DNA of 64,000 bases, taken from positions 123,512 to 187,511 of the forward strand of contig NZ_KI519519.1 of assembly GCF_000482865.1 (NCBI RefSeq). Direction: 5' to 3'. The notes beneath the pieces were generated by a model. It did not search any database. It had not been told where the DNA came from and was given only the letters and a program-made list of their open reading frames with translations. Every line of letters begins with the position of its first letter. Within the stretch, counting starts at the first letter, position 1. This DNA is from Actinokineospora inagensis DSM 44258 (GTDB taxonomy: Bacteria > Actinomycetota > Actinomycetes > Mycobacteriales > Pseudonocardiaceae). A program made the position numbers and the translations under genes. Of this stretch, positions 13,201 through 42,617 are shown in pieces.

Positions 13201-16200
13201 CCGCGAGAGTGCGCCACAACTCGGGGCCAATGGCCTCGCCACCGGTGCCGACAACGGAAACGTCCGTTTCGAGGAGGCCGTCGGACACCAATTGGCTCAA
13301 AAGTGAAGGTGCGGCGTCGACATAGGCGATGTTGTTGTTCCGCACGTAGTCCACGAGTCCGCGCGGATCGGCGACGATGTGGGTTTCATGGCCGGCAATC
13401 ATCCACAACAACGGGTCCAGGGAGGCGTCGAACGAGAACGACGCCGATTGCAGCGCCGCGCCCGGTCGCAGCACCGAAGCCTGGTGCGACGCCAACAGGT
13501 TCACCAACCCGGAATGCTCGACAACAACGCCCTTGGGTCGCCCGGTTGAACCAGAGGTGAAGATGACGTAGGCCGCGCCGGAAACCGGACCACCCGTGAA
13601 TGAGTATCCGGAAACGTCGTCGATCTCGATGGCACCCGGCATGGCGACCGCGGCGATGGTCAAGGTCAACCGGGGATTGGCCTGCTCGACCATGTACCGC
13701 AGCCGATCGGCCGGGTACTCGGGGTCGAGCACGAGGTACGCCGCGCCCGCCTTCCACACGCCGATCATCGCGGCGACCAACCCGGCCGACGACGGCAACG
13801 CCAGCGCGACAACGTCACCCGCGCGGACACCGTTCGCGACCAGCAGCCCGGCGACCTGGTCGGATCGGGCGGCCAACTCGCCGTAGGTCAGGGTCGCGTC
13901 GGGGCCGACGACGGCGCGCGCGGCGGGGTCCTGACGGGCGAGCACGTCGAGCACGGACGTGTCCGCCACGTCCACAATCGGCCCACACCCGGCCACGCGC
14001 AGAAACTCCCGCTCGGCGTCCGACAGGAGGTCACCGACCACGGTGTTCTCCGCGAACGACCGCAGCGCGCGGACGAACCGGTTGGCCCACGCGGTCACGA
14101 GTTCGGCGGAGACAAGGTCGTCGCGCACGTCCAGCCAGGCGGAACCGGCGTTGACGGTGAGGGTGATCGGGTAGTTGGTGGCGTCGGCGCCGCTGACCCC
14201 GCTCACCCGGAACCCGGCGGCGAACTCGGCGCGGTCGAGGGCGTCCGTGTCGACCGGGAAACTCTCGAACACGGTCAGCGTGTCGAACAATTCGCCGACA
14301 CCGAGGGCGCGGTGCAGGTCGGCGATGCCGATGTGCTGGTGGTCGAGTACGGCGGCCTGTTCAGCCTGGACCCGGGTCAGCAGGGCTCCGGTGGTCTCCG
14401 CCGGGTCGAGCCGGACGCGAACCGGGATCGTGTTGATGAACAAGCCGATCATCGACTCCACGCCGGGCAGGTCCGCCGGTCGCCCGGACACCGTCGCGCC
14501 GAACACCACGTCGGTGCGACCGAGACCGCGGGCCAGGGTCAAGCCCCACGCGGTTTGGACCAGGGTGTTCACCGTGACGCCGTGCTGTCGCGCCACAGTG
14601 GACAGCGACTCGGGCAGCGCCAAGTCGACCCGCCGGGGCAGCGCGCCGGAACGAGCAGCGCCCGCGGGAGCGACGAGAGTGGGCTCGACACCGGCAAGTG
14701 ACTGCGTCCACACAGGAATCCCATTGTCCTTTGCAGACAACCAGTGGAGGAAGTCCCGGTATGACCGGACGGCGGGGAGAGTGTTGCCCGCGTACAGCTC
14801 GAACAGTTCGCGCACCAGCAGCGGTGTCGACCAGCCGTCGAGCAGCAGGTGGTGGAACGTGATCAGCAACCGGTGCCGGCCCGGTCCGACCCGACCGACG
14901 AGGAACCTGATCAGTGGCGCCGAAGCGATGTCGAACCGGGTCCGCCGGTCGGCCGCGACCAACTGGTCCCAGTCGCCGTCGGTTTCCCGCCAGGCGAGTT
15001 CGGCGTGGGCGGACACGACGAGGACGGGGTGGTCGACAGACGCGCGAAGGACCTCGTGCCGATCGAGCAGAGCAGACGCGGCAGCTCGGAGGCGCACGGT
15101 GTCCAGCGGCCCGGTGAGTTCACACTGGAACTGGACGGTGTAGACGTCGGTGGCGGTGTCGTCGAAGCGGGACAGGAAAGCGATTCCCTGTTGCAGCGCG
15201 GTCGGCCGCCAGACGTCGACGAGGTCGGGGTGCCTACGCGCCAATTCGTCCACGTCGGACTGATCGAGGTCGGCGAGCGGGAAGTCCGACGGGGTGAAGC
15301 CGCCCCCGCCGGTGGCCACGTGCCGGTCGAGCGCGTCGAGCGCGGACACCCAGGCGGCGGCGAGGTCGTCGATCTTGGTCTGGGTGAACAGGGCGGCGGG
15401 CCAGGAGAAGGTCGCGGTGAGGCGGCCGTCGGCGGTGACGGCGTTGATGTCGAGGGCGTGGCCGACCGACAGCTCGGGGTTGGCGTCGCCGCCAAGCGCC
15501 CCGGCCTCCGGCGCCCCGGACCAGGGGCCGGGGGTGCCCGCGTCGAACCGGCCGAGGTAGTTGAACAGGATGTCGGGGTTGGTCGCGGACAACTGGTCTC
15601 GCAACAACCCGAATCCGAGGCCGTCGCCCGGTACCGCGCGCACCTGTTCCTTGATCCGCTTGATGGCGTCCCCGGCCGACGCCCCCGGGTGCACGTCGAT
15701 GCGGACCGGGTGGGTGCTGGTGAACCAGCCGACGGTGCGGTGCAGGTCGGCGCCAGGGACGGCGTCCTCCTCGCGACCGTGTCGTTCCAGGTCGACCACC
15801 CGCGGGCCGCCGACCTGGGCCGTGGCGAGGGCGAGGGCGGTGAGCAAGATGTCCTCCACGCCCGCGTGGTAGGCGGCGGGCACCGGCCCGAGCAGTCTGG
15901 CGGTGGTGTCCGGCGAGATCGACACCCGGACGGACCGCACGGTGGCGACGGTGTCCCGAGCGGGCACGACCTGGCGGCCGCCGGTGGGAAGGCCGCGCCA
16001 GTGGTCGAGTTCGGCGGCGCGGTCCTGGGTGGTGAGAGCACGCGCCCAGTCGCGGAACGAGGTGCCGACCGGGGCGAGCGGCTTGCCCGCGACGGCGTCG
16101 GCGAGGTCGGGCACGATGATCCGCCAGGACACGCCGTCGACCACCAGGTGGTGCGCGACGACCAGCACCCGGTCGGGGGCGAACCAGACGACCCGCAGCA

Positions 16201-19200
16201 TCTCCCCCGCCGCCGGGTCCAGTTCGCCGTAGGCCCGGACGGCCTCGCCCGCGTAGTCGGTGTTGTCGACGTGACGAACAAGAGGCGCGGCATCGAGGTT
16301 CGAGCGGACGTCGAGAGCGTCAACAACCAGACGCGCGCGCAGGATGTCGTGGGTGTCGACGACGGCCTGGACGCCGGCGACGAGCCGGTCCAGGGTCAGG
16401 CCAGGCGGCGCGATGAGCAGGCGGGCCTGGGCGACGCGGGTGAACGGGCCGCCCCGGCCGAGGAGTTCGCGCATGATCGGGGTCAGCGGGACGGTCCCGG
16501 TGCCCTGGGACGCGACGACCGGGGCCGGTTCGGCGGCGACCTCGGCGACGCGGGCGACCGTGCGCCGCTCGAAGACGTCCCGCGGGGAGAACCGGAGCCC
16601 TTCGGCGCGGGCGCGGCTGACCAACTGGATCGAGATGATGCTGTCGCCGCCGAGGGTGAAGAAGTCGTCGTCGATGCCGACCGAGGGCACGCCAAGCACC
16701 TCGGCGAACACGGCGGCCAGAGTGCGTTCGGTCTCGGTCTCGGGCTGTCGCGCGGTGGTGAGCCCGGCGAAGTCCGGTGCGGGGAGGGCTTTGCGGTCGA
16801 CCTTGCCGTTGGGGGTCAACGGGATGCGGTCGAGCACTACGAACGCGGCGGGCACCATGTGTTCTGGTAGATCCCGCCCCGCCCAGCGGCGGAGCTCGCC
16901 GCTGTCAACAGGAGCAGTGGGGACGATGTAGGCGACGAGCCGGGTTGTCCTGTCTTCGCGCACTACGGCTACCGCGTGCGCGACGGCTGGGTGCACGGAC
17001 AGGACTGCCTCGATCTCGCCCAGCTCGATGCGGAACCCGCGCAGCTTGACCTGACCGTCCGCGCGGCCGAAGTACTCCAGGGTGCCGTCTTCGCGCCACC
17101 TGGCGAGGTCACCCGTGCGATAGAGGCGACCGGAGCCGAACGGGTTGGCCACGAATCGGGTTGACGTGAGCCCGGCGCGGTTGACGTAGCCGTCGGCGAG
17201 ACCGGCTCCCGAGACGTAAAGCTCGCCGACGACTCCCGGTGCGGACAGGCCGAGGCTGTTGTCGAGGACGTAACACCGGAGGTCCGGGATGGGGAGACCG
17301 ATGTCCGGCGTGCCTTCGGTGGCGATGCTCTTGGTCAGGGGGAGGTAGGTGACGTGCACGGTGGTCTCGGTGATCCCGTACATGTTCACCAGACGCGGGG
17401 CGTCGTCGGCGTGGCGGTCGTACCAGCCCGTCAGCTTGCGCGGCTCCAGGGCCTCACCGCCGAGGATGACGTACCGCAGCGCGAGGTCCACACCGCCCCG
17501 GGCGGCGTCGGCGGCGTCAAGTTGGTGGAACGCCGAAGGCGTCTGGTTGAGCACGGTGACGCGTTCGCGCGCGAGTAGGTCGAGGAACGCCTCGGGGGAA
17601 CGGCTGGTGGCGTGGTCGACGACGACGAGAGTCCCGCCGCGTAGCAGCGCTCCCCACAGCTCCCACACGGAGAAGTCGAAGGCGTAAGAGTGGAAGAGAG
17701 TCCACACGTCGTCGGCGCCGAAGTCGAACCAGTGGTCCGTGGCGGTGAGCAGCCGGTCGACGTTGCGGTGCGGGACGAGAACACCCTTGGGAGTACCGGT
17801 GGACCCGGAGGTGTAGATGACGTAAGCCGGGTGATCCGGAGTTAGCGCTACCTGCGGCGGTGGGCCGTCCACACTGTCTGTCGGGGATACCGTGGGCAAG
17901 TCGAAAGCCCGGTCGGTGACTACGAGCGTCGGTGCGGCGTCGGCGACCATGAGGTCAAGCCGGGCTTGCGGGTAGTCGGGGTCGAGTGGCAGGTAGGCGG
18001 CGCCGGACTTGAGGACGGCCAGCACGGCGACAACCAGGTCAGCCGACCGGGGCAGGCACACAGCGACGATCCCGCCAGGGCGGGCGCCACGCTCGATGAG
18101 CACGCGAGCGAGTTGGTCTGAGCGCACGTCCAGCTCGGCATAAGTCAACCGGTCGTCGCCCGCGACAAGGGCTGTCGACCGTGGCGCGCGCACGGTCTGC
18201 TCGGCGAAGCGGGCCGGGATGGTGGCGGTAGCGCCAACGGTTCCGGTGGGGTTCCAACGCTCGGTGACGTTGTGGCGCTCGTCGTCGGAGAGGCCGTCGA
18301 TGCGAGCGACGACGGTAGTGGAATCGGTGACAGCCGTAAGAATCCTGACCAGCCGTTCCGACAGGGTGTGTGGATCGACCAGCCCGGGGCGGTACTTGAG
18401 CAGCAAGTCGGTGCCGGTGGCGACAAGAGTCGCCGGGTAGTGCGTGGCGTCCCGGGTCTCCCCCGCGCGAACCCGCAGACCGGTGGCGGACTCGGCCCGG
18501 TCCAGAGCGGCGGTGTCGACGAAATAGCTCTCGAACACCGTCAGCGTGTCGAACAGCTCCCCGATCCCGGCCGCGCGCTGGATGTCGGCGAGCCCGAGGT
18601 GCTGGTGGTCCATCACCCTGGCCTGCTCGGCCTGCACTCGAACCAGCAGCGCGGCCACCGTCTCCGCCGGGTCGAGCCGGACCCGGACCGGCACCGTGTT
18701 GATGAACAGGCCGATCATTGACTCGACGCCGGGCAGGTCCGCCGGGCGACCGGACACGGTCGCGCCGAACACGACGTCATCGCGGCCGAGCGTGCGGCCG
18801 AGCAGCAACGCCCACGCGGCTTGGATCACGGTGTTGAGGGTGACGCCGGTCGATCGCGCGAGCGCGGCGAGTTGAGCCAAGAGGCCGTCCGGCACTGGGA
18901 TGGGCTGTTGGTCGGCGGCGCCCGACGGGTCTGCCCCGGGCGCTAGCAGCGTCGGCTCATCCAAGCCGTGCAGTGACTCGGACCAGGCAGCACGGGCGGC
19001 CTCGTTGTCCTTACCGCGCAACCACGCCAGGTAGTCCTTATATGGACGGACGGTCGGAAGTTTCGTGGGGTCGCCGTGGGCGGTGTAAAGCAGGAAGAGT
19101 TCCTTGGCCAGCAGCGGGGTGGACCAACCGTCCAGCAAGATGTGGTGGTAGGTCAACAGCAACCGGTGCCTGTCCGGGCCAAGACGTGCGAGAAGGACTC

Positions 19201-19557
19201 GCAGCAACGGGGCCTGGGCGAGGTCGAAGCGCTCGGCGCGGTCTGCGGCGAGAACACCGTCCCATTCGGACTCGGTCACGTCCTGCTCGCGCCACGGTAG
19301 CGCTACCTCGCGCGGGACTGGGGCGAGCAATTCGCCGGTCTTACGGCGTCGGAAGCACGCGCGCAGGTTGGCGTGCCGGTCGATGAGGGCCTGCGCGGCG
19401 GTCCGCAGCACCACGGCGTCCAGTGGCCCGTCCAGGTCCAGCACGAACTGGACCAGGTAGGGGTCGTCGGTCTCGGTTCCGTACTCGCTGTGGAACAAGA
19501 GGCCTTGCTGCAGCGGGGAAAGGGGCAGGACGTCTTCCAACCCGGGCTTGCGCGTGT

Positions 19558-19561
<4 letters not shown>
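10289..19561 (-). CDS. Nonribosomal peptide synthetase, second subunit (modules 6-7)
   Basis: Bimodular NRPS of about 3090 residues: C-A-T-E-C-A-T-E. I prefer the GTG at 19561, which overlaps the previous stop as GTGA exactly like the next junction; an in-frame GTG at 19570 is the alternative. C motifs are near residues 138 (HHILLDG) and 1570 (HHLLLDG). Adenylation domains span about residues 457-924 and 1880-2317. Carrier GGDS motifs lie near residues 975 and 2360. E domains cover about residues 1020-1424 and 2410-3072. The second E domain is interrupted by about 245 low-complexity residues just before its HHFVVDG motif. It follows NRPS 1 and precedes NRPS 3 without gaps. Epimerisation domains at both module ends imply D residues passed on in trans. 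Confidence 0.96.
11311..11414 (-). repeat. Dispersed NRPS-embedded element, copy in module 7
   Basis: Core at 11311-11352, TGTGGACGA box at 11387, TGTGGATAA box at 11406. Spacing between all parts is the same as in the module 8 copy. Confidence 0.85.
11591..11905 (-). repeat. 105-bp tandem repeat, three full copies plus a partial one
   Basis: Copies begin at 11591, 11696 and 11801 (GGAAGACGAC, GGAAGACGAC, GGACGACGAC on the plus strand), exactly 105 bases apart. A related partial copy precedes them at about 11516-11590. The period is a multiple of three (35 residues), so copy-number change would keep the NRPS frame. Confidence 0.88.
15225..19561 (-). other. NRPS module 6: C(DCL)-A(Thr)-T-E
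   Basis: The pocket code reads DFWNLGMVHK, one conservative change from the standard threonine code DFWNIGMVHK, so Thr is a firm prediction. The E domain (HHLVVDG near 16150, FNYLGRF near 15565) should give D-allo-Thr or D-Thr. The N-terminal condensation domain takes the D-Ser-ended chain from module 5. Confidence 0.88.
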
Positions 19562-38898
<19,337 letters not shown>

Positions 38899-38983
38899 CC
38901 CCGCGCAACCCTCTCCCGGCACAGCTCTCTACCGCGCCGAAACCGATCGCGGCTCCGGCGTTATCCAGACGTGTTTTTCGGCG

Positions 38984-39787
38984 TTAGTCGTCTTCGGCGT
39001 GCCCGTGCCGCCAGTAGCCGCTGAAATAGACCCGTTGTTTGGTCAGGTCGCGGTCGAGGACCAGCGTCGATCGAATCGCTTGCACCGCCGCGGACTCGCC
39101 CGCCACCCACGCATACGTGCACGGATCGATCGACTCGACGGCTCTAACCGCGTCGTACAGCCAAGTACCGCTACCTGGCTCTACACCTTCGCGGTGCAAC
39201 CAGGTGACAGTGACATCAGCGGAAGAATCCAGCGGCTGCTCGTCCACCGCGGAATCCACCTCGACCAACACCCGTGCGCGTGTCCCGGTCGGCAGTGACG
39301 CCACGATCCCGGCGATCGCGGGCAACGCCGTGTCGTCACCGGCGATGAGGTATTCCGAGGTGTCTGCGGGTGGCGCGAACGAGCTCAGGCACCCGTACAG
39401 GCCAACAGGGTCGCCGGGCTGGGCGTTCGACGCCCAGCGCGAAGCCGGGCCGTGCTCGCCGTGCACGACGAAGTCGATGTCCAGCTCGTGGTCGTCCGGT
39501 CGGGCCGCGCGGACGGTGTAGGTCCGCACGACCGGCCGCAGACTCTCCGGCAGCGCGTTGAGCGCGTCCCAAAACGGGACCGAGTCCGGGACGATGACCT
39601 CGGCGCCCGGCGCGGGCGGCAGCAGTACCTTGCACCGCGGCTCGGGTCCGACCGGGCGGTAGTCGGCTAGGTCGGACCCGGTCAGGGTGACCCGGAGCAG
39701 GTTCGGCGTGACCCGCGCGGTGCGCGCGACCGTAAGTCGGTACGGGCGCAGCGTGTCGCGGCCCGCGACCGGTCGGGCGGCGGTCAC
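38984..39787 (-). CDS. Siderophore-interacting protein (FAD-dependent ferri-siderophore reductase)
   Basis: 267-residue protein of the SIP/ViuB family, which reduces ferric siderophore to release iron in the cytoplasm. Visible marks are the RTYTVR flavin-binding motif (near residue 88), an N-terminal beta-barrel region, and a C-terminal NAD(P)H-type half with AGDDTALPA and YFSGYWRHG. The length is normal for a stand-alone member. Start is a GTG at 39787, 4 bases after the mbtH stop, so it belongs to the mbtH-NRPS operon and should share its iron box. It is separate here, whereas mycobacterial IrtA carries this domain fused to its ABC exporter-fold subunit; the ABC pair upstream may be its partner. 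Confidence 0.93.
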   Translation of the reverse strand: MTAARPVAGRDTLRPYRLTVARTARVTPNLLRVTLTGSDLADYRPVGPEPRCKVLLPPAPGAEVIVPDSVPFWDALNALPESLRPVVRTYTVRAARPDDHELDIDFVVHGEHGPASRWASNAQPGDPVGLYGCLSSFAPPADTSEYLIAGDDTALPAIAGIVASLPTGTRARVLVEVDSAVDEQPLDSSADVTVTWLHREGVEPGSGTWLYDAVRAVESIDPCTYAWVAGESAAVQAIRSTLVLDRDLTKQRVYFSGYWRHGHAEDD

Positions 39788-39791
39788 CGCC

Positions 39792-40019
39792 TCAGCCGCC
39801 CGCCTGGTCCGCGGCCATCCGCTCGACCAGGCTGCGCGGGCGCATGTCGGTCCAGTTGGCCTCGACGTGGGCCAGCGCGGCCGCGCGGGTGTCCGGGCCG
39901 AACACGACCGTCCAGCCCGCGGGCACGTCGACGAAGGTCGGCCAGAGCGAGTACTGGCCCTCGGCGTTGACCAGGACGTGGAAGGTTCCGTTCTCGTCGT
40001 CGAACGGGTTGGTCGACAT
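39792..40019 (-). CDS. mbtH: MbtH-like NRPS accessory protein
   Basis: 75-residue MbtH-family protein, which binds adenylation domains and is often needed for their folding or activity. It shows NPFDD at the N-terminus, SLWP, a P-x-GW motif and the terminal WTDMRPRSL block. The usual third Trp is Phe (VVFG). I chose the ATG at 40019 because GAGGAG lies 8 bases upstream; the in-frame GTG at 40028 would sit on top of that ribosome site. It is the first gene of the NRPS operon, directly behind the best iron box in the window. Confidence 0.95.
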   Translation of the reverse strand: MSTNPFDDENGTFHVLVNAEGQYSLWPTFVDVPAGWTVVFGPDTRAAALAHVEANWTDMRPRSLVERMAADQAGG

Positions 40020-40051
40020 CGGACGCACTCCTCGCGGGGACTCGGGCTTAT

Positions 40052-40070
40052 GTTGGTTAGGCTAACCTAA
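40052..40070 (-). promoter_or_regulatory. Iron box upstream of mbtH-NRPS operon
   Basis: GTTGGTTAGGCTAACCTAA matches the IdeR/DmdR consensus TTAGGTTAGGCTAACCTAA at 17 of 19 positions. It starts 33 bases upstream of the mbtH ATG and ends one base from the stop codon of the upstream hydrolase gene. It should repress the NRPS operon in iron-replete cells. Confidence 0.92.
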
Positions 40071-40071
40071 T

Positions 40072-40911
40072 TCACGAGTCCGGTGAAGTGGGAGCGGGAT
40101 CGGTCACACGACCACCGAGGAAGTCGGTGAGCAGCGCGTTCACCTCGGCCGGGCGCTCCAGGTAGCCGTAGTGGCCACCGGCGTCGACCTGGGCGAACCG
40201 GGCACCGGGAATGGCGTCGGCGACCTCACGACCCAGGTGCGGTGGGGTGACCAGGTCGTCGGTGAACGCGATGACCAGGGTGCGCGCGGCGATCCGGGCG
40301 CAGATCCCGAGCAGGCCGGGGTCGTCCTCGATGGCGAGCTGCGCGCGGACGCCGGGACCGGCGGGCTGGGTGGCGAACTCCAGGACGTCCAGCCACTCCT
40401 GGGCCTTGTCCTTGTCGAACAGGGTGCGCGGCGACAGGTTCCACATCGCGGTCGTGGCGGCGTAGTAGCGCTTCGGCAGCTTTAAGCGCTCGGTCGCAAG
40501 AGCCAGCTCACCGGCGTCCAGGGCGACGTGCACGGCTTCCGGTCGGGACCTCGTGGCCATGAGCACGAGACTGTCGACGAGGTCGCGTCGTTGCGCGGCG
40601 ACCTCGATCGCGATGCGCGACCCGAGGGAGGTACCGACCAGTGATAGCCGCGTCAGGTTCAGGTGCTCGGCTAGGGCTACAACGTCGGAAGCCATGTCCT
40701 GCACGGTTATGCCGTCGGCGCATTCGGACGTGGGCGGGATGCCTCGGTTGTCGACCGTGATGACGCGGTACCCGGCGGAGACAAGAGCGGGCTGCTGGTG
40801 CAGGTGCCACACCCGGCCGGTCCCGCCTGTCCCCATGATCAGCAGGACCGGGTCACCGGTGCCCTCGTCCTGGTAGTTCAACTTGATGCCGTTGACATCG
40901 ACTAGCGGCAC
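40072..40911 (-). CDS. Alpha/beta hydrolase of the siderophore cluster
   Basis: 279-residue alpha/beta-hydrolase. Start is the GTG at 40911, sharing one base with the stop of the ABC gene (TAGTG). The nucleophile elbow is GTSLG, with a later Asp in FTDDLV and a catalytic His in GGHYGY. The fold and context resemble the trans-acting esterases found in hydroxamate siderophore clusters (coelichelin CchJ is one such gene, from memory). It could release the peptide, or hydrolyse the ferric complex after uptake; the sequence does not decide. It is cotranscribed with the two ABC genes and ends at the mbtH iron box. Confidence 0.85.
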   Translation of the reverse strand: MPLVDVNGIKLNYQDEGTGDPVLLIMGTGGTGRVWHLHQQPALVSAGYRVITVDNRGIPPTSECADGITVQDMASDVVALAEHLNLTRLSLVGTSLGSRIAIEVAAQRRDLVDSLVLMATRSRPEAVHVALDAGELALATERLKLPKRYYAATTAMWNLSPRTLFDKDKAQEWLDVLEFATQPAGPGVRAQLAIEDDPGLLGICARIAARTLVIAFTDDLVTPPHLGREVADAIPGARFAQVDAGGHYGYLERPAEVNALLTDFLGGRVTDPAPTSPDS

Positions 40912-42617
40912 TAGACAGTCCCTCCCTGCACAGGCCCTTCCGGCACAACGACGCCATTGTCGAGCCGGACCACCCTGGGGAGCCGGTCGATGGTGGCCGC
41001 GCGGTGTGCGATGACGATGAGCGTGCGCCCCGCGTGCAGGTTGTCCACGGCGCGTTCCAGCCGCGCCGAGGTCTCCGGGTCGATGTCGGCGGTGGCCTCG
41101 TCCAGGATCAGCACGGCCGGGTCGACCAGCGCCGCCCGGACCAGGCCGATGATCTGCCGCTCCCCCGCCGAGAGCCGGTCGCCGCGCCGCCCGACCACGG
41201 TGTCCAGCCCGGCGGGCAGGGCGGCCACCCACTCGTCGAGGCCAAGCGCGCGCACTGCGGCGACCATGTCGACGCGGGTGGGCGCGGTCGGGGCCAGCGC
41301 CAGGTTGTCGGCGACGGTGCCGTCGACCAGGTGGACCTGCTGGGGCACGAGCACGAGTCTGCCGCGCAGGTCGGACTCGTCAAGGTCCGCGAGGTCGATC
41401 CCGCCGTACGACACCTGGCCGTGGTCAGGGCGGTAGAGGCCGCTCAAGAGTTTCGCGAGGGTGGTCTTACCGGAACCGGTTTGTCCTACCAGCCCCGCGC
41501 GGTCGCCTTCGGCGAAGGACACCGAGACGTCTCGTAGTACCTCGGTGCCGTCGACATAGGCGTAAGTGAGGTCCGAAGTGGATAGTTCAGCGCGCGGCGG
41601 TAGCGCTACCGTTGTCCTCTTAGCTGTTCGTTCGGTCGCGCCGAGCAGGTCAAGAAGCCGGGCTAGTCCGACGCGCGCGATCTGCAGTTCGGCCAGCAGC
41701 TCCGACAGGTCGAGCACGCTTTCGAACAGGTTCTTCGTGGCGAGCACGAACACGACGACCGTACCGACGCTGATCTGGTCCGTTGTCACCAGCCACACAC
41801 CGAGTAAGAGCAGCGCCGCAGTCGACAGGCCCTCTAAGAGGCTCATCACCTCTAGGCGGTTCTGCACCTTGACTGTCCGGTTGGCGGCCTTCAGCACGGT
41901 GTCGTTGGACTGGCCGAACCGGCGCAGCCGGGCCGCGACGCCACCACCGAGCCGCAGCGTCTCCCCCGCCGACACCAGCTCGGTGAACTGGGCGGACATG
42001 GTCGCGTCGGCGGCGGCCTGATCACCGAACGCGCCATCGGCGTCGCGGTCGAACCAGCGCAGCACCAGCACGGCGGCGGGCAGGAAGCCGACCAGCAGGA
42101 TCAGGGTGAGCAGCCACGAGTAGGCGAACAGGATGACGACCGTCATCGCCAGCGAGATCACCGCGGCGAGCAGGTCCGGCAGGCTGGCCCGGACGAACTG
42201 GGCCAGTTCGGCGACCTCGCCGGTGCTGCGCCGCAGCAGGTCACCGGTGCGGTGCGCCTCGATGAACCGCAGCGGCGCCGCCGCGAGCCTGCCGACCACC
42301 AGTTCCCGCAGGTGCCGCACGACCCGTTCGCCGACCGCGGTGAGCTGCAGCTCGGCGACCACGAGCAGCACCAACCGGGCCAACGTCAGTCCGACGAGGA
42401 GGACAACGGCGGTCCAGAGAGCGCCTTTGTCCTTGGCCAGGACCGCGTCGACGCCGGAACCGATGACCGGCGCGATGCCGACCACGGCCGCCGTGGCGAG
42501 GGCGGTGGTGAGCAGCGCGGCGCCGATCCGTCCGCGGTGCGGGCGCAGGTGCGGCCGGAACCGGCGCAGCACACCGCTGGTGGCGGGCGTATCGACGAGG
42601 GTGCGGATCTCAGCCAC
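40911..42617 (-). CDS. ABC transporter, fused membrane and ATPase domains (second half of heterodimer)
   Basis: 568-residue half-transporter with exporter fold: six membrane segments in the first ~320 residues, then the ATPase. Walker A is GQTGSGKT, the signature is the unusual LSAGERQ, and Walker B is ILDEATAD with a normal catalytic Glu. Start is a GTG at 42617, overlapping the partner gene by 8 bases. With the partner (Asp in place of the catalytic Glu) it forms a heterodimer with one degenerate site. Siderophore export is the usual role in such clusters; import as in IrtAB, which has the same fold, is the alternative. Confidence 0.93.
   Translation of the reverse strand: MAEIRTLVDTPATSGVLRRFRPHLRPHRGRIGAALLTTALATAAVVGIAPVIGSGVDAVLAKDKGALWTAVVLLVGLTLARLVLLVVAELQLTAVGERVVRHLRELVVGRLAAAPLRFIEAHRTGDLLRRSTGEVAELAQFVRASLPDLLAAVISLAMTVVILFAYSWLLTLILLVGFLPAAVLVLRWFDRDADGAFGDQAAADATMSAQFTELVSAGETLRLGGGVAARLRRFGQSNDTVLKAANRTVKVQNRLEVMSLLEGLSTAALLLLGVWLVTTDQISVGTVVVFVLATKNLFESVLDLSELLAELQIARVGLARLLDLLGATERTAKRTTVALPPRAELSTSDLTYAYVDGTEVLRDVSVSFAEGDRAGLVGQTGSGKTTLAKLLSGLYRPDHGQVSYGGIDLADLDESDLRGRLVLVPQQVHLVDGTVADNLALAPTAPTRVDMVAAVRALGLDEWVAALPAGLDTVVGRRGDRLSAGERQIIGLVRAALVDPAVLILDEATADIDPETSARLERAVDNLHAGRTLIVIAHRAATIDRLPRVVRLDNGVVVPEGPVQGGTV

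Larger units (their letters stand above)
10289..15224 (-). other. NRPS module 7: C(DCL)-A-T-E with expanded E domain
   Basis: Pocket code DADDTGFVDK is identical to that of module 8; a basic substrate is inferred from three acidic positions. The E domain has normal ends ([10 protein letters not shown] near 12320, NYLGRI near 10590). Between the first half and HHFVVDG it carries a Ser/Pro/Ala/Asp-rich stretch of about 245 residues (roughly 11300-12040). The insertion keeps the frame open. Whether the E domain still works is unknown. Confidence 0.85.

Noticed and set aside
14849..16870. Plus-strand frame of about 670 codons
   Set aside because: Low-complexity shadow of modules 6 and 7.
40912..41232. 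Longer N-terminus for the alpha/beta hydrolase
   Set aside because: The extra 107 codons lie inside the ABC gene and are low-complexity; the GTG at 40911 gives the normal family start.
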